A DNA stretch of 63,529 nt, taken from the NCBI GenBank assembly GCA_003427395.1, contig BFEA01000748.1:89227-152755 (forward strand). The letters are read 5' to 3'. The translations under genes and the position numbers were made by a program. Below, in pieces: positions 31,875 through 43,361 of the stretch; position 1 is the stretch's first letter; each line of letters begins with the position of its first letter. This DNA comes from Chara braunii (lineage: Eukaryota; Streptophyta; Charophyceae; Charales; Characeae). The notes under the pieces were generated by a model. It was not told the DNA's origin. It made no database searches and was given only the letters and a program-made list of their open reading frames with translations.

Positions 31875-33344
31875 GTGTTCGAATTGAGGGACGGGGGGAG
31901 GGGGAGGGGGATCGGCTTCGTCGCCTCAGCGCCGGCGCGCTCGAAGTCTTTGCAAGTGGGAACTCATCTTCTACTGCGGGCGGCTCGGGATCTTTGGTCG
32001 AGTTGTCGGGGATTGGCAGATTTGTGCCACTTGAATGCTCCAACAGCCGCTTCCCTTCCGCTATCTCTTCCCTCCTCCGCGCCGCTGCCGCAGGATCCTC
32101 TTCTCGGACTTCTGCCTGATTGGCCTCTCCTCCCAAACTTTCCCACTCAGACTCCTCTCCTTCTTCTTCTTCTTCCTCTTCTTCTTCTTCTTCGCTCACC
32201 GTTCCCGACTCTTCTTCGTTGTACTCGCTAAAGCTTCCCTCCCCTTTAGAGGTTTCTTCCTCCTCGTCCTCCTCTGCCTGTACCGCTTCTTCCTCTGACG
32301 CCGCGGAGGGCTGAAAGATGAGAACGTCGATTATTCCCTGGGGGTTCAGATACTCCACTCGCGATGGGTAGCTCCCACCTCCCTTGCGCTCCTCCAAGCA
32401 GGCCAACCATTGCAAGTACGACTTCAATCTTCTTGAAAGCACGTGCAGCGCCGGATTCTCGTCGCAATGCGGGACGATGTCGGTCGGAAGGTCGTCCAGC
32501 AGCTGTAAGAAAGGGACCTAGAGCTCCCACACCATCGGCTGCCGATGCTCCGGATCTATGGTTTCGAAGAGGAATCCGAGAAGGTCCCCCTCCACATCTG
32601 TCCTCCAAGCTTGGATGATAAGCAGCTGCACACTCTCACTCTTGGCACAGTGCTCACTGTCCTGAGTCCATGTCAGCTCGATCCCAACAAGGCACAAAGA
32701 AAGGGCGGAGCACGCCTCACACCATATTTCCCACTGCGATGGCTTGATGAGCGGGACGACAAGCGGCCATACACAGAAAGAGAGGCGAGGATGGAGAGCT
32801 GACTGCCAGAAGGTAGGGAAGACAGAGGGAAGGCTGAAGGTAGAGAATTGGGAGCAGTTCATTGGGGACGAGAAAAGGGGACGAGCGCAGGGAGAGCAAC
32901 TGTCGGTTCGTGCCGGAGGGTGCGGATGCTGGCAGTGTCAATATTGTCGGTATTGACAACGTTTTCCCCTCGCCACGCAAGTAACTGGCTCCACGCCTGT
33001 GCCAATTCCTCACCCCACTCCCTCAACGAGGTACGGATGGTTGTATGAGCTCTGGGATCCATCGTACTTAGATCCCCATTGAAGAAGACGATTGTTGATA
33101 TGTGACTGATACCCGGCGCCGAGAGTCGCCGATAAACCGCTGCTTCGGCAAGCACCTGCGCCCTGCTGTTGGGGACTACAAAGCGGAACTCCGCCGCCGC
33201 GTGTTCACCTACAGTGCTGAAGAACTACGTGAATCGAAGAACGTCGGGGATGATGCGCGGATGATGGACTTGCCGGATTGCCGAGATGTTCCCTCGTGGC
33301 GCCAGCATATGTTCACTGAGAACCTGCTCCGTGGAAAAATTCAT
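31819..33344 (-). pseudogene. Gyp-B ORF3, unknown post-integrase protein, broken
   Basis: Begins MNFSTEQVLSEHMLAP; its ATG overlaps the pol stop as ATGA (33344-33341). About 508 codons in all. Recognisable blocks versus Gyp-A: the N-terminus, FFSTVGEHAAAEF, AQVLAEAAVYRRL, a central LLIIQAWRTDVEGDLLGFLF, ALHVLSRRLKSYL, a very acidic Glu/Ser tract (32290-32110), an Arg/Ser-Pro-rich segment (RRRSRSPSPSPRP) and the end TSPVIISSSP. One stop near 33225, another near 32520 and frame changes near 32860 and 32440 break it. An acidic, disordered tail next to a basic SR-like patch would suit nucleic-acid or nuclear-factor binding, but that is a guess. Confidence 0.76.
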
Positions 33345-34830
33345 GGCGACGAGGAGGGAGAAGGTGAGTGGGGAGAAGAAAGAGAATGGGGATTGTCACT
33401 CTCCCACTCAGATTCTGAGATCGACCCAGTTGGGGAAGGGGGAGAAGAAGCTGAGAGATGGCGGAGGTAGGACACGTGGCGGACGATTGGGCGAGCCGAT
33501 CGGCTGCTTGAGACTTCGGGCGCTAGTCGCATCGAGTTCACCCCGTTCGGGCTGAGCTCGATCACTAGAAATCACCCGAAGAATCGTGGCGCTAGCTTAC
33601 CTAATCGAGCACTTTTTCTCACCTGCACCATGTCCCCTAATTAATACTGGGGCCGTGGTCCCGCGTTCCCATTTCAGGCCTCGTAGCTACGGACTTGTCG
33701 TCCATGGGCCAATTCGGTCATCCGCTGTCGTTTACGGGCCAGCCTAGGGAGGGACTGTTCCATTAATTCCAAGTGTCACTTGGCCTTTTCCCGGGCCGTA
33801 GCCCTCGTGGGCCGTCGACCCAAGGCAGATTCATCGTTCAGGCTCGGTATCGAGACATATGTCAAGCTATGGGTACGTAGTTGAAAAGGGCTCAGGCTTG
33901 TGGACTCGTGGGGCGTTCCACGATGGACCGCCAGGATGTGATCCACAATATCGGGCCAAGGCCTCGTGTTCCTAGCCGCGATACTGCGCCGAAGGGCGGT
34001 CTTCATCACTCGGTTTGCATTTTTTACCAGTCCATTCGATTGAGACATGTGAGGTGCGGTGTTTCGCATGACGACTCCAGGCATGACCAGGTTCCTTAAG
34101 ACTTCCCCCCTAAACTCTGCCCCATTATCCTTCAGAATTTCCTCGGTGTCTTGATGCATCCCGAGGAAACGCTTGACGTATCGCGCGATTTCAGCCGCCT
34201 GTCGCGTTTGGCATGGATACACCTCGATCCATTTCGAAAACAAATGATCCACAAATACCAATAGAATTGAATACTCGCAACAATTCGGTCGAGGGAGCAC
34301 CATGATATCGGTCGTGTTCATACTAACTCACTGAAACAGTCGTTCGACTACTGTGGGCACTATCGACCTTGGCGGCTGGATCGACGCCTTGTCGGCGGCG
34401 CAGACCTGACAGTTTCGGACGATGAATTTGACATTGTCACGAATACTGGACCAGTAGTACCATTCGTTTTTGTCGATCGTCGTTTCGGTGATCCGGACGG
34501 CGAAGTGAGTTGCAGTATCCTTGTGGGCCAACTAACCCAGTCATACCTCATGAACGGGTGCGGTACAGTCATCCAAATCCCCCTACCGTCCGTTTTTCGT
34601 TTTTCCAACCGTCCGTTATTCCATCGATAATCCCTGACTCTCTCATTGGCCCTCCTTCGGTCCTCCCTAGTGAAGTCTCGGGGGGGGTTTCCCACTACTG
34701 TCGCTATCAGAGCAACGTCGGTCCAAACCTCGGCCCTTCTAAACCTTTGAGTCTTCTCTAATCCTTCTGACGTGGCGTCAAGGAATCGAGCCTCGGTCGG
34801 GATGTTATCGGTCTGACAAAGGGGGCACAA
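33341..34830 (-). pseudogene. Gyp-B integrase, catalytically damaged
   Basis: HHCC zinc region near 34530-34390 (H..H, then NCQVCAADK), retroviral-type core at 34330-33780 and a GPY/F-like end at 33600-33480 (VIELSPNGVNSMRLAPEV). Compared with Gyp-A, the first catalytic D is N (SMNTTDI) and the catalytic E is K (NGLVKNAN); only the middle D (LKDNGAEF) remains. A stop (TGA) replaces R just before SMNTTDI. All three are G-to-A or C-to-T changes. The upstream linker (34830-34540: DYRWNNGRLEKRKTDGRG) is typical of the stretch between RNase H and integrase. Frame changes lie near 34530 and 33780. Confidence 0.87.
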
Positions 34831-37072
34831 CCAAGGCTTATTGCCGCTTCGGTATTGGATACATTGTCAAGAGCCATCATGGGCTCTGGACACGCACTGT
34901 CGACAATTACCCATTCGACATACCCATCCCCACTAGGGTGCATAGGGACGAAGTAGACCCGTGAGATTGCTTCACAAAAATAACAAAATTTGTCGGGTAA
35001 GGAGAGAAAAGATGAAGATGAGAGGGGAGAGAGAGGAGTGTTGGAGTTACTTCCGTCACCCCATCGCCACGTGCTTATCCCACGGTGCGTGGGAGAACTG
35101 CCACCTGTCCGTACCGGGGTCCGCTGGTTGGCTCCGGTTCTTTCCACGGGATGATCTCTTAACCCTTGGCGACCTTTGTTGGGTGATGTAGTCGCGTCAA
35201 CCCGTCCATGTTTCCGTGCCTCTCTGTTTTCCGATAGATGATGTCGAAATCGTACTCCTGTAGCCGCACCGCCCACCGTCCAATCATGCCCACATAATTC
35301 GTGAGCCTTTTAAGGGTCAATAGCGGCTCATGATCCGTAACAAGGAGAAACTTATGTCCGTAGAGATACGGATGGAAGTGATGGATTCCCCAAACCACCT
35401 CGTAGCACTCTCCTTGCGGGATCGAGTCGTTCTTTCGTTCGCTTGGCACAGTACGCTGAGTAGGGGAGGCATACTCGATGACGTGCTCACGTTCGTCGTT
35501 CCCTTTCTGTGCTAGAATAGCAGAGATTGTCTCGGGCTGCCAGTCCATGATAAGGATGAATTGCTTCGTTGGGTCCAGCTGGATCAAAATAGGTGTTGTG
35601 GCCAGGGCCTCTTTGAGAGCGACAAAGGCCCGTTTGCACTCCGCGTCCCAACTGAGGGGCTGGTCCTTCCGTAACAGGTTCGTTAAAGGTCGTGCGGTAG
35701 CAGCAAAACCCTTGATAAATCGTCGATAATACGAAGCCAATCAGAGGAAGGCTCGAACCTGCGTCAGCGACGTGGGAGTCAGAGCGTCTCGGACAGCCTC
35801 GACTTCTCTTGAATCGGGTCGTAAACCACCCCGAGTCACCACGTAACCCATGAACAAAATCTTCGGGAAAAAGGACTCACTTTTCTCCAATACTATCTTG
35901 AATTCGGCGTCCCTCAAGGCTCCCAGTGTCCACTCGATGTGTTGTGCGTGCCCGTGGTAGAATTCCGAATAGACCTGGATGTCGTCCATGTACACAATGA
36001 CGCAGAAATTAATCATCTCCTGCGTCACCTGAGTCTTGTTAACAAAATTTTGAAACGTCACATTCATCGCTCGCTGGAATGTGGCCGGCGCGTTGCAAAT
36101 CCCCATCCGGCATCGAACCCACTACCACGTGCCTTCAAACAAAACAAAGGCCGTTTTAGGTCGATCCTTCTCCTTGACCAGAATATGATGAAACCCGTGG
36201 CGAATATCGAACTTGCTGAAGTAGTTAGCACACCCAATCGCATCCAACAAATCATCAATTCGGGGAAGGGGGTATACATCTTTAATCGTGATATCATTCA
36301 GCTTGCGATAATCGATGCAAATGCGGACCGACCCATTCTTCTTTGGTACTATGACTACAGGGAACGACCAAGGTCCCATAGCCGGCTCAATCCATCCGTT
36401 AGCCTCGAACTCTCTAATCCTCTGTAGGGCCGTTTTCCGTTCAGCGAGGGAATATCGATACGGTTTGCACTGGATAGGGGGGTGATTCCCAGTCTCAATC
36501 TCGCGCTGGATGATTAGTGACAGTCCGATGTCCGTGTTCGTGTCCGTTACGCTAACCGCTCCCTGATATTCCCTTAGGATTTCCGCAATTAGGCGGTGTG
36601 TGTCGTCGGGTACGTATTGGGGCACATGTAACTCGTAAGGTTGCCCGTGGATAACGACCGTCATGTGTTTCGTGCGTATCTTTCTTGTGTCCCGCGGAGG
36701 CGAGGAGGAGATAAAGGAATTGTCGGACTGCCACGAGAACATGGTGGCGACTACTTGAGCTTCCTCCTCTCGGATGGCCACGTGCTCTTCGGGGGTTATT
36801 CCGTCCTCAACATCCCGGGAATCTATCTGCCTTTCGACGATTTGAATTCCCATCTCGAACAGCGAGGCTTCGGGGTATCTAGGGGGTTCCGAAGCCCGTG
36901 TCTCCACTCCTAGGCGTAGTAATCTCACTTCCTTTTCCATGGGGAGAAGCGATCGGGGAGGTATATTCGTAACATCACAGAACGATCGTTTGTCTAGGTA
37001 TCGTGGTAGCACCACGACAACGCCCTCGTATAGGGTCCGAGGGGGTTCCAAAGAATCGGGCATCCGTGACAC
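34831..37072 (-). pseudogene. Gyp-B reverse transcriptase and RNase H, broken
   Basis: Ty3/gypsy pol copies element RNA into DNA. RT: VPKKNGSVRICIDYRKLND (36350-36300), then SKFDIRHGFHHI carrying the first catalytic D, GICNAPATFQRAMN, and the active-site YMDD at 36002-35991. A TAG stop near 36122 and a short frame break separate the two RT halves. RNase H at 35740-35200: FILIMDWQPETISAIL (D), GECYEVVWGIHHFHPYLYG (E), TDHEPL (D), and HGNMDGLTRL where relatives have an N-x-x-D pair. The part up to about 36500 (37072-36500) is a poorly conserved region before RT. Sequence 35160-34831 is a decayed linker to integrase. Confidence 0.9.
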
Positions 37073-38047
37073 CTATGCTAACGGTTTTCCCAATATAAGG
37101 GCCCGAGTTCGTTGGGCTGCCTCGTTGCTGAATATGAATGTCTTCGTCGTTTTCTGTCGAACCGGGTAACGGATTATCCGTCGTGTTAGTTCGAGAATCT
37201 CCGGGTCATTCTCCTGCTCACTTTCGGAGGTGATCGATGGCACGGAAGCCTCGTTTTCTTCAGTGTCAGAGTCATCCATGGATTCTTCCCATGGTATCAT
37301 TCTGAGAATCGCGCCTGGTTCCTGTTGTTGTCGCTCGACCATAGAGGTTGTCCTGAGAGTAAGTCACATCGGGATGGTGTACGGTTTTCCTCCTGTGTTG
37401 TTGAGGATAACGGCTCGTCGTTCGAAATCCAGCATGGCTCGCAACGCGGTGAGGGCCAGTAATCTGACAAGAACGTCGTACGTGTTCACGTTTAAGACGA
37501 CTACGTCTCCTAAGGCATTGACCTTGCCGATGCTGAAGGCTACGTTCACCATCCTCCCTATGACTCGGATCTGGCACTCGTCAGCAGAGACGAAATGATC
37601 GCCTTCCGCCAGTGGGATCACGTCCTTCCGCCTGTCGGCTCGTTCGACCACTTGCAAGGAGATGGTCAGGACCGCGGCTCCGAAATCAAGGACCGCGTTG
37701 TAGGGGTTTCCCCAAACTTTCACGTCACATTTTACGGATCTCCAAAGAAGGGTCCTGATTGGTATAAAATGATCGTCTTTCTGGATTAGGCCCATCTGAA
37801 CAAGCTCCGAACTGCTTGGTATGTTAGGTCTTGGTGCCTGGGCGGGGGCCTTTCCTTTCACGGTTGCTAGTCTGGCCAGGGCGAACCGTTTTCGGTTTGC
37901 CTTGCAATGTTGTAGCATCCGATCGTTGGCCTGTTCAAAGATGGATAGCAGGTGTCCAATTGGTAGGGGAATACGATGATCTAATGCTCGGACGATGTCC
38001 AGAACGTCGATGTCTCCTGTAACGAACACGGGTCCTCCTGTTTCCAT
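37073..38047 (-). pseudogene. Gyp-B protease region
   Basis: Retropepsin-like aspartic protease that would cut the polyprotein. The active-site word appears as LDFGAAVLTIS at about 37690-37660, where relatives have L-D-S/T-G-A; S/T has become F, so activity is doubtful. The fold's second signature near residues 170-190 (NAYDVLVRLLALTAL-like; observed NTYDVLVRLLALTALRAML) fits the usual ILG..WL position. The frame is open from 38047 to 37364; a second piece (37342-37073) with an acidic stretch continues to RT after a stop. Confidence 0.72.
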
Positions 38048-38121
38048 CTCCTTCGGGGAGGGTTTCCATCTTCGTTATGGTCAGGTGCGGGCTGGATGGC
38101 CCCGATCATACCGAAGTCCGA

Positions 38122-39286
38122 CTATCCTTGTGATAGGTATTGATCAAGCGGGATAAGTTCAGTTGCTTCCTCCGTAACCCCCAACGGGTTCACACCACCG
38201 TCTGTTTCTTCCACCATCGTAGCCACCCGACCAGGTCCGTTAGCGATCGGGGCCGTTGCTACTGGTGCGGCTCCGATTCTGGGTTGTGCAGATCGGTGGG
38301 GGCAATCCCGGGCTATGTGTCCTGGCTGGTGACACGTGTAACAAACACTTAGTCTTGTGTTGGCCACGACCCCTCCTACTGTTGGGGCAGGGGCTGCGCC
38401 TTGCATTCCTGGGGCTGCCCTAACAATGATGGGACGCATCGACCTCATCAATGTCTTCATCGACTCGATCCGTGCGTTGTGCTCGCGCTGCTCCTTTTTG
38501 CTTTCCTGCATCAGATTTACTAACGTTCGAGTTAATTCCAATATTGCGTTGGATTCACTAGGTTGTGCAGGGACATTCGGGGGAGGCGATGGCGCAGGCG
38601 GCGAATTTCCTTTCCTTTTTCTCGGCTCCGTCCATAATCTGCTGCATGCTGTGGTTGATGGGGGAAAACTGCTTTCGCAATTTGACCCTCATCGCTCGAC
38701 TTCGAAGTCCGTCGATAAATAAGTCTCTTCCTACCTTTTCGTCTCTCTCGGACTTGACAAACAACCTATAGAACCTACTACGATATTCTGTAACGGATTT
38801 GAGCGGTTTATGCACACGATCTTTGATCATAAAGAAAGCCTGTTCAGGGTGGATGTAATCGAACCGATTTAGGAAGTCTCTCTCAAAGGTCGAGGGATCA
38901 ATCCAGGCGTAGGTGCTAAACCAATGATGCGCATCCCCTCCCGGTCTGGCGGGGATGTTGATCCGGGCGTCGTCGTTGTTGTACTATTGAGCCCGTAAAG
39001 TGGCCAGCCATGCCCCGACCAGGTGATGCGCAGGGTCGAAAAGGTACAAATCAGGGGGAGCCGCAGGTGCGCAAACTCGGACGCGAGTTGAGGGGACAAG
39101 AGCTCCACCCAGCTGCACGTTAACGTTTGACGCTTGATTGGCGTTCATATTGATGGCTTGCCTTCCAGCTGATCGACCCCTAAGTACTATAGGATCACGT
39201 CGAGGCGCGTTCCGCTGTCTAGGCCATCCTCCATTCGCCAGATCGTCTGAGCGTCTATCCTGCTTACTTCCCAGTGAGCTCGCCAC
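38122..39286 (-). pseudogene. Gyp-B gag: capsid and zinc knuckle, broken
   Basis: Gag builds the particle that packages element RNA. The start MASSLGSKQDRRSDDL lies 5 bases after the tRNA primer site. A capsid-like region at 38900-38650 reads STFERDFLNRF, QAFFMIKDRV, SVTEYRSRFYRLF and LFIDGLRS, the usual retrotransposon gag pattern. A CCHC knuckle CYTCHQPGHIARDC (C-x2-C-x4-H-x4-C) lies at about 38347-38303. A TAG stop at about 38985 and a frameshift near 38550 break it. The N-terminal 100 residues are basic and Asn/Gln-rich. Confidence 0.88.
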
Positions 39287-39291
39287 GTGTC

Positions 39292-39304
39292 GGCTCCGAT
39301 ACCA
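39292..39304 (-). promoter_or_regulatory. Gyp-B primer binding site (initiator-Met tRNA)
   Basis: On the minus strand TGGTATCGGAGCC directly follows the 5' LTR. It pairs with the 3' end of initiator methionine tRNA, the commonest plant LTR-retrotransposon primer (standard TGGTATCAGAGCC, one mismatch). It fixes the orientation of Gyp-B and the LTR border. Confidence 0.93.
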
Positions 39305-39799
39305 ACCTCACGCCCGGCGCGACTTCCTGATCGGAGTGGGATGGGGGCCAAAAGTGCGAAAAGGGGTGTGCCAAGGATTTTTGGGAATTTGGGGTGGAGT
39401 CTCAGGTCGGAACAGAGATCTCCTGTAGCAAGTTTCAGGGGTAGAAGTGCAAGTGTCTTCGAGCTCAGAGTTTGGGCGATGACCGACCGTGCTGCCTGGG
39501 CTGGGGTGAGGTGCTACGGGTATCTCGGTAGGAGTGCTCGTACCGCTATCAACCGTCACACCTCTCGGGGTCCGACGAAGACGAGTTGGGTTCTCGTCGC
39601 TTGGCCCTGGGAGGGGTTCGTTGTGCGCCCCTCGCCGGTTGATGCTCGTCAGGCTGCCAACACTCCGAGCTCGGCGGACGGGGCCAGAACCGGGCTATGG
39701 AATCCCAGGGAACCACGAGTAACCGGTGGTAGGGGAGGACGGTGTAGTAGGAAGGGAAGTCAGTGGTAATGGCAACGAAGCCCGAGGTTAGAAGATATT

Positions 39800-40725
39800 G
39801 CTGGTTTCGGCTGTCAGGATAATCCCCAACATAAAAATTCCCACGAAAAATGAAAGTTGAAAAAACATTCCATAAAAAAAAAATCCTTCATATTTATAAA
39901 TTATAAATTATAATTCCAATGTTCGTCCAATTCTAAAATTTTCAGTTTTATTTGATAAGTTCTCGTCTAAATATATGTCTTCCCTTCCAACTACATCTAT
40001 CTGTTCAAGATGGAATGAAAGTCTGGACAAGTGATGAAATGTTTTAATCAAATTTTCGCTCTACTACAACAAATATCTTCTAATTTAGATTGAATTAAAC
40101 TATTTCTGATTGAAAATCCTTACTTAGAACTAGGTTACCTGATCGAACGTCTGGGCCCCCGCTGACCGTCCGGGGTTGTCCGATCGGACAACTGGTCGGA
40201 TGTCCTTCCCAGCCAGTCTGTCCGAGCTGGAACACAAAAAAAAAAAAAAAAAAAATCCTCAGAAAAATCTGAAAAAACAATATGTTATACAGAAAAATAA
40301 ACTGAACAACGTTTGCCTTGGAATCATATCGAAATTAATTGCCAATTTTAAAATAAAAACCCTTTTTTGTTTTCTTTTCGTGCTTTTAATTGCTAAAAAT
40401 GGAGTTGTCCGGGCCCGGACGTCTGGGACCCCCCTGACTGTCCGCCCAGGACGTCCTACCATCGGACAACTGATAGCCTAGACTAAGAATGACAGTCCAT
40501 TTAAAATATTTCATTAACTCATCCAGACTTTCATTCTATCTATGGCATGCAGTCCAAATAAGAAGGGATACCCTATTCTTGGAATGAAAGTTTGCAAGTA
40601 AGATGAAAAATTTTAAAATTGGAATGACATTTTTTAAGATGGAATGAAAATTTGAAATTTAGATTGTAATTTCACTATAGAATGATTATTTAATTCTGGG
40701 AAATTTTTCCATTCCGGAAATTCGT
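39800..40725. mobile_element. AT-rich foldback insertion in the LTR
   Basis: This segment has no counterpart in the other two LTRs. Arms AAGATGGAATGAAAGTCTGG (40008-40027) and CCAGACTTTCATTCTATCT (40523-40541) are inverted copies, and further AT-rich words repeat on each side. It is itself split by the TIR-3 element at 40130-40481. Its exact ends and target duplication are unclear. Confidence 0.55.
40130..40481. mobile_element. TIR-3 family MITE (CTAGG ends)
   Basis: Left end CTAGGTTACCTG and right end CAGTTGATAGCCTAG-type (observed CTGATAGCCTAG) are inverted. Flanks ACTTAGAA and ACTAAGAA differ at one base, a possible 8-bp target duplication as in hAT elements. GTTGTCCGATCGGACAAC occurs on the left and ATCGGACAAC on the right. 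The inner ATGTTATACAGAAAAATAAA recurs in the element at 51574-52173. Confidence 0.68.
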
Positions 40726-41796
40726 GAGTCTCGGTTGATTGCCAGCTGGTAATCGCCTCTGCACAGTCGCTCGTTTTCAGTCCGGCAGGGGTACTCAAGG
40801 TACCCAAGGTTCCATAGGTGGCGGTGTTGTCAGTCTCGCTGCCGGCGGATCTGTTTCCTCTCCCAATACACTCGGTATTCTGGGTCCCTCAGGCTTTTGC
40901 GATCGGTGATCCAGAAGGGAGAATCTATTGCCATGTCTCGTTCACCCGGATTCGTGCACGCACATCTTCCTACGGGGCGAGATTGTGACTGACTTTTGCA
41001 GGCGTACGTGCAGACGGCTCGACCCTGGACGGCTGCTGTCTTACACGTGCGTGCGCAAGGGTCAGCGGATCAGATCCCAAACTGCGCGAATATCCAAGGG
41101 TAGTGTCGGGTCAGTCATGCAGCCAATTCCCTCAGGTTATCAACCTCGTTCCGTTTTGGTTAGGCACAAACATGCATACTCGGCAATACCCGTATGTCTG
41201 AAGGCGCCGGGATCTTTAATTCGTCACGACCCATATCGTAGATAAGGATTCCCTCATTCACGTCTAGATCGGCCGCGCTAAGTCCGTTTGGGGTTGCGGG
41301 CCGACCTCGTGAGTGCGCGTGTAAGTCGTATTCGTCAGATCGTACTTACACGGGGACTCGCGGGGTTGGTCCGCAGTGGATCGATCCATCGACCAATCAC
41401 CTACGCAGAAGAGGGTTCATGCAACAACCTTTCAGACCACTCGGTTCGAGCAAAAAGCAGTTATGTGGCCATCATGGGAATATCTCATCACCACCCAGAC
41501 TTGCATCGAAGCATCATAACAATGTCAATTCCTTTTATCTACCTATCGTCTGTGTAAGGATAGGCCGACGCTGCGAGCGCTGGATGATTCAGACATACAT
41601 GCAAAACATCGGTTATCTCGGCAGTACAAATCATCTGACCCATCTCATCAAAAGTGAATGCAAAAGGTGAAAGAGGGAAATCACATCACACAAAGTCGAA
41701 ATAAATTTCAAAATGCAAAACAAGGGCGTTTCGCTAAGAGTCAAAATTTGTATACAAGGGCAAAGACAAAGAAGATTGCAATCCCACACCCGCTTG

Positions 41797-41877
<81 letters not shown>

Positions 41878-42940
41878 CTCTCTCTTTTTGATGCGGACAG
41901 TTCGTCGTCTCGCACCCACCAACGAAGTTGTCACCCCGCTTAGTCCACACGCGTCCATTAGGTTCGCCCTGCGCCATTGTCTGTCATGGCCTACACATCA
42001 ACCCCGCGCACTTGGCACCAGCTCGTCGGGTCGCCCAACTCCCACATCCACTCACCTCTTACTCCGCTCATTAGGCGACCCTCACTGATCGCGCTAACCT
42101 CGAGCTTCCAAAATTTTTTAAGAGAGCTATCTAATCGTGCCGACGAAATTTATAGAATGCATGTGTGCGCAAAGATGCGGGATTGCCGGGATTGTGAAGA
42201 GGAGCAGGAAAGGAAGTGCCTATGCTTGGCATGGTCAGATCGCGGCGTGAGGGACGTAGAGACTCTCCACGCATCGATCTACGCATGTAGCGCTCGGGCC
42301 AATCATTTTCAGCAAAAAGAAGAGAAAGGGCGGGAAGAAGGCGAGGGAAAAAGAAGAGAGATACAGTTATAATGGCGCCTGCCCAACGATTACGGTTGCA
42401 TGCAGGATTAAGGGCGCCACTTAGTCAGAACTTCATTTCCGCCGCAGGAAGGTGAGCACAAGAAACAGGCGCCGCTCGGCAAGAATTTCAAAAAGTCCTA
42501 AATTCCTATCTGAACTTAAAGTTGCAACAGAAAAATTCTGACGAGACAGAAGAAAAGCAAAAAGAAATCAAAATTCTAAGAGCCCTCGGGGCTCGTTCTT
42601 AGTTGAAAGGAGAATTTAAAAAGAAAACAAAAAGCTCCCCCGCGATCATCACGCCAAAAATCTCAGCTCCCCCCTTTTATTCCCAACAGAGCAAGACAGA
42701 ACCATCGCCAACCGTTATTAATCACGCCCAACGGGGCGCGCACACTCAAATGTCTGTCCCAGGCCTGTCCCATTACCGCTGACGAGGAAGGAGCGAAGCG
42801 AAGGAAAAGAAAGAAGCGAGGACACTGTCGCAATTTTATCCGTCGACCCCACCTCCCATAATTTGCCCAATCTTCCCATCTCATAACCCCTCATTGTCAT
42901 CGTGCAGAAAGTCGCGCGACACAGAAAGTGGTTCGTCACA

Positions 42941-43089
42941 TTGTAACCTAGCAGGGTAGGGGCATGAGGCCTGGGAGAGCTCGGCAAGGAATAAGACAGT
43001 GTTGGAGAATTTTAGAGGTTTTGTTAAGGAGTCCAGGGGTTTGAGCATTCAGTTTAGCAATAGGCCAGCAATTACCCAAGTTTTTCTAA
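42941..43089. other. No gene seen
   Basis: Short spacer between the Gyp-B LTR and the retroposon tail; nothing recognised. Confidence 0.4.
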
Positions 43090-43303
43090 ATGTTTAATTC
43101 TCCGGAACTCTCTTGAATTTCTTCAATAGTTCTTAATAGTTCTCAGACTGATTCTCAGCCGAAGCCGGGTAATTGCCCTGGTATCTCAGATTACTTGTGT
43201 AACTCTATATGGGACGCTGGGCCCGGTTCCCAGCACGTGCTGCTCCCCACGAATAGACTGGAGCATTTGTCTCAAAAAAAAAAAAAAAAAAAAAAAAAAA
43301 AAC
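43090..43303 (+). mobile_element. Short retroposon carrying the stem-loop tail (copy 2)
   Basis: Plus-strand partner of 8576-8780. It carries ATTCTCAGCCGAAGCCGGGT, CTTGTGTAACTCTATATGGG, the stem-loop GCTGGG/CCCAGC (43211-43234), a second stem TGCTCC/GGAGCA, and an A-tail at about 43275-43302. Its 5' end is not sharply defined. Confidence 0.8.
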
Positions 43304-43361
43304 AAGGTCTTCTCTTTACATAGGAGGGGACAAATAGACAGACCCACACCTGTGTGGGATT

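Larger units (their letters stand above)
39305..42940 (-). mobile_element. 5' LTR of Gyp-B, enlarged by an AT-rich insertion
   Basis: Homologous to the LTRs at 22147 and 25611: ACCTCACGCCCGGCGCGACT at 39305, a (CT)n tract at 41801-41886, GATGCGGACAG at 41890, GGCACCAGCTCGTCGGGTCG near 42015, and an outer end GGTTCGTCACA at 42940. It is about 3.6 kb instead of 2.3 kb because an AT-rich block (39800-40725) is inserted. The inner end lacks the terminal GCGTCACA found in the other two LTRs, apparently lost with the spacer before the primer site. Confidence 0.85.

Noticed and set aside
31412-32314. Plus-strand frames opposite ORF3/ORF4 of Gyp-B
   Set aside because: They are antisense shadows of acidic or Ser-rich coding sequence; the minus-strand frames are the ones conserved between the two elements.
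25611-42944. Gyp-A and Gyp-B as one 17-kb composite insertion
   Set aside because: The outer flanks (ATGT on the left, TTGT on the right) do not make a clean 4-bp duplication, and integrase, ORF3 and ORF4 are present twice with clear divergence.
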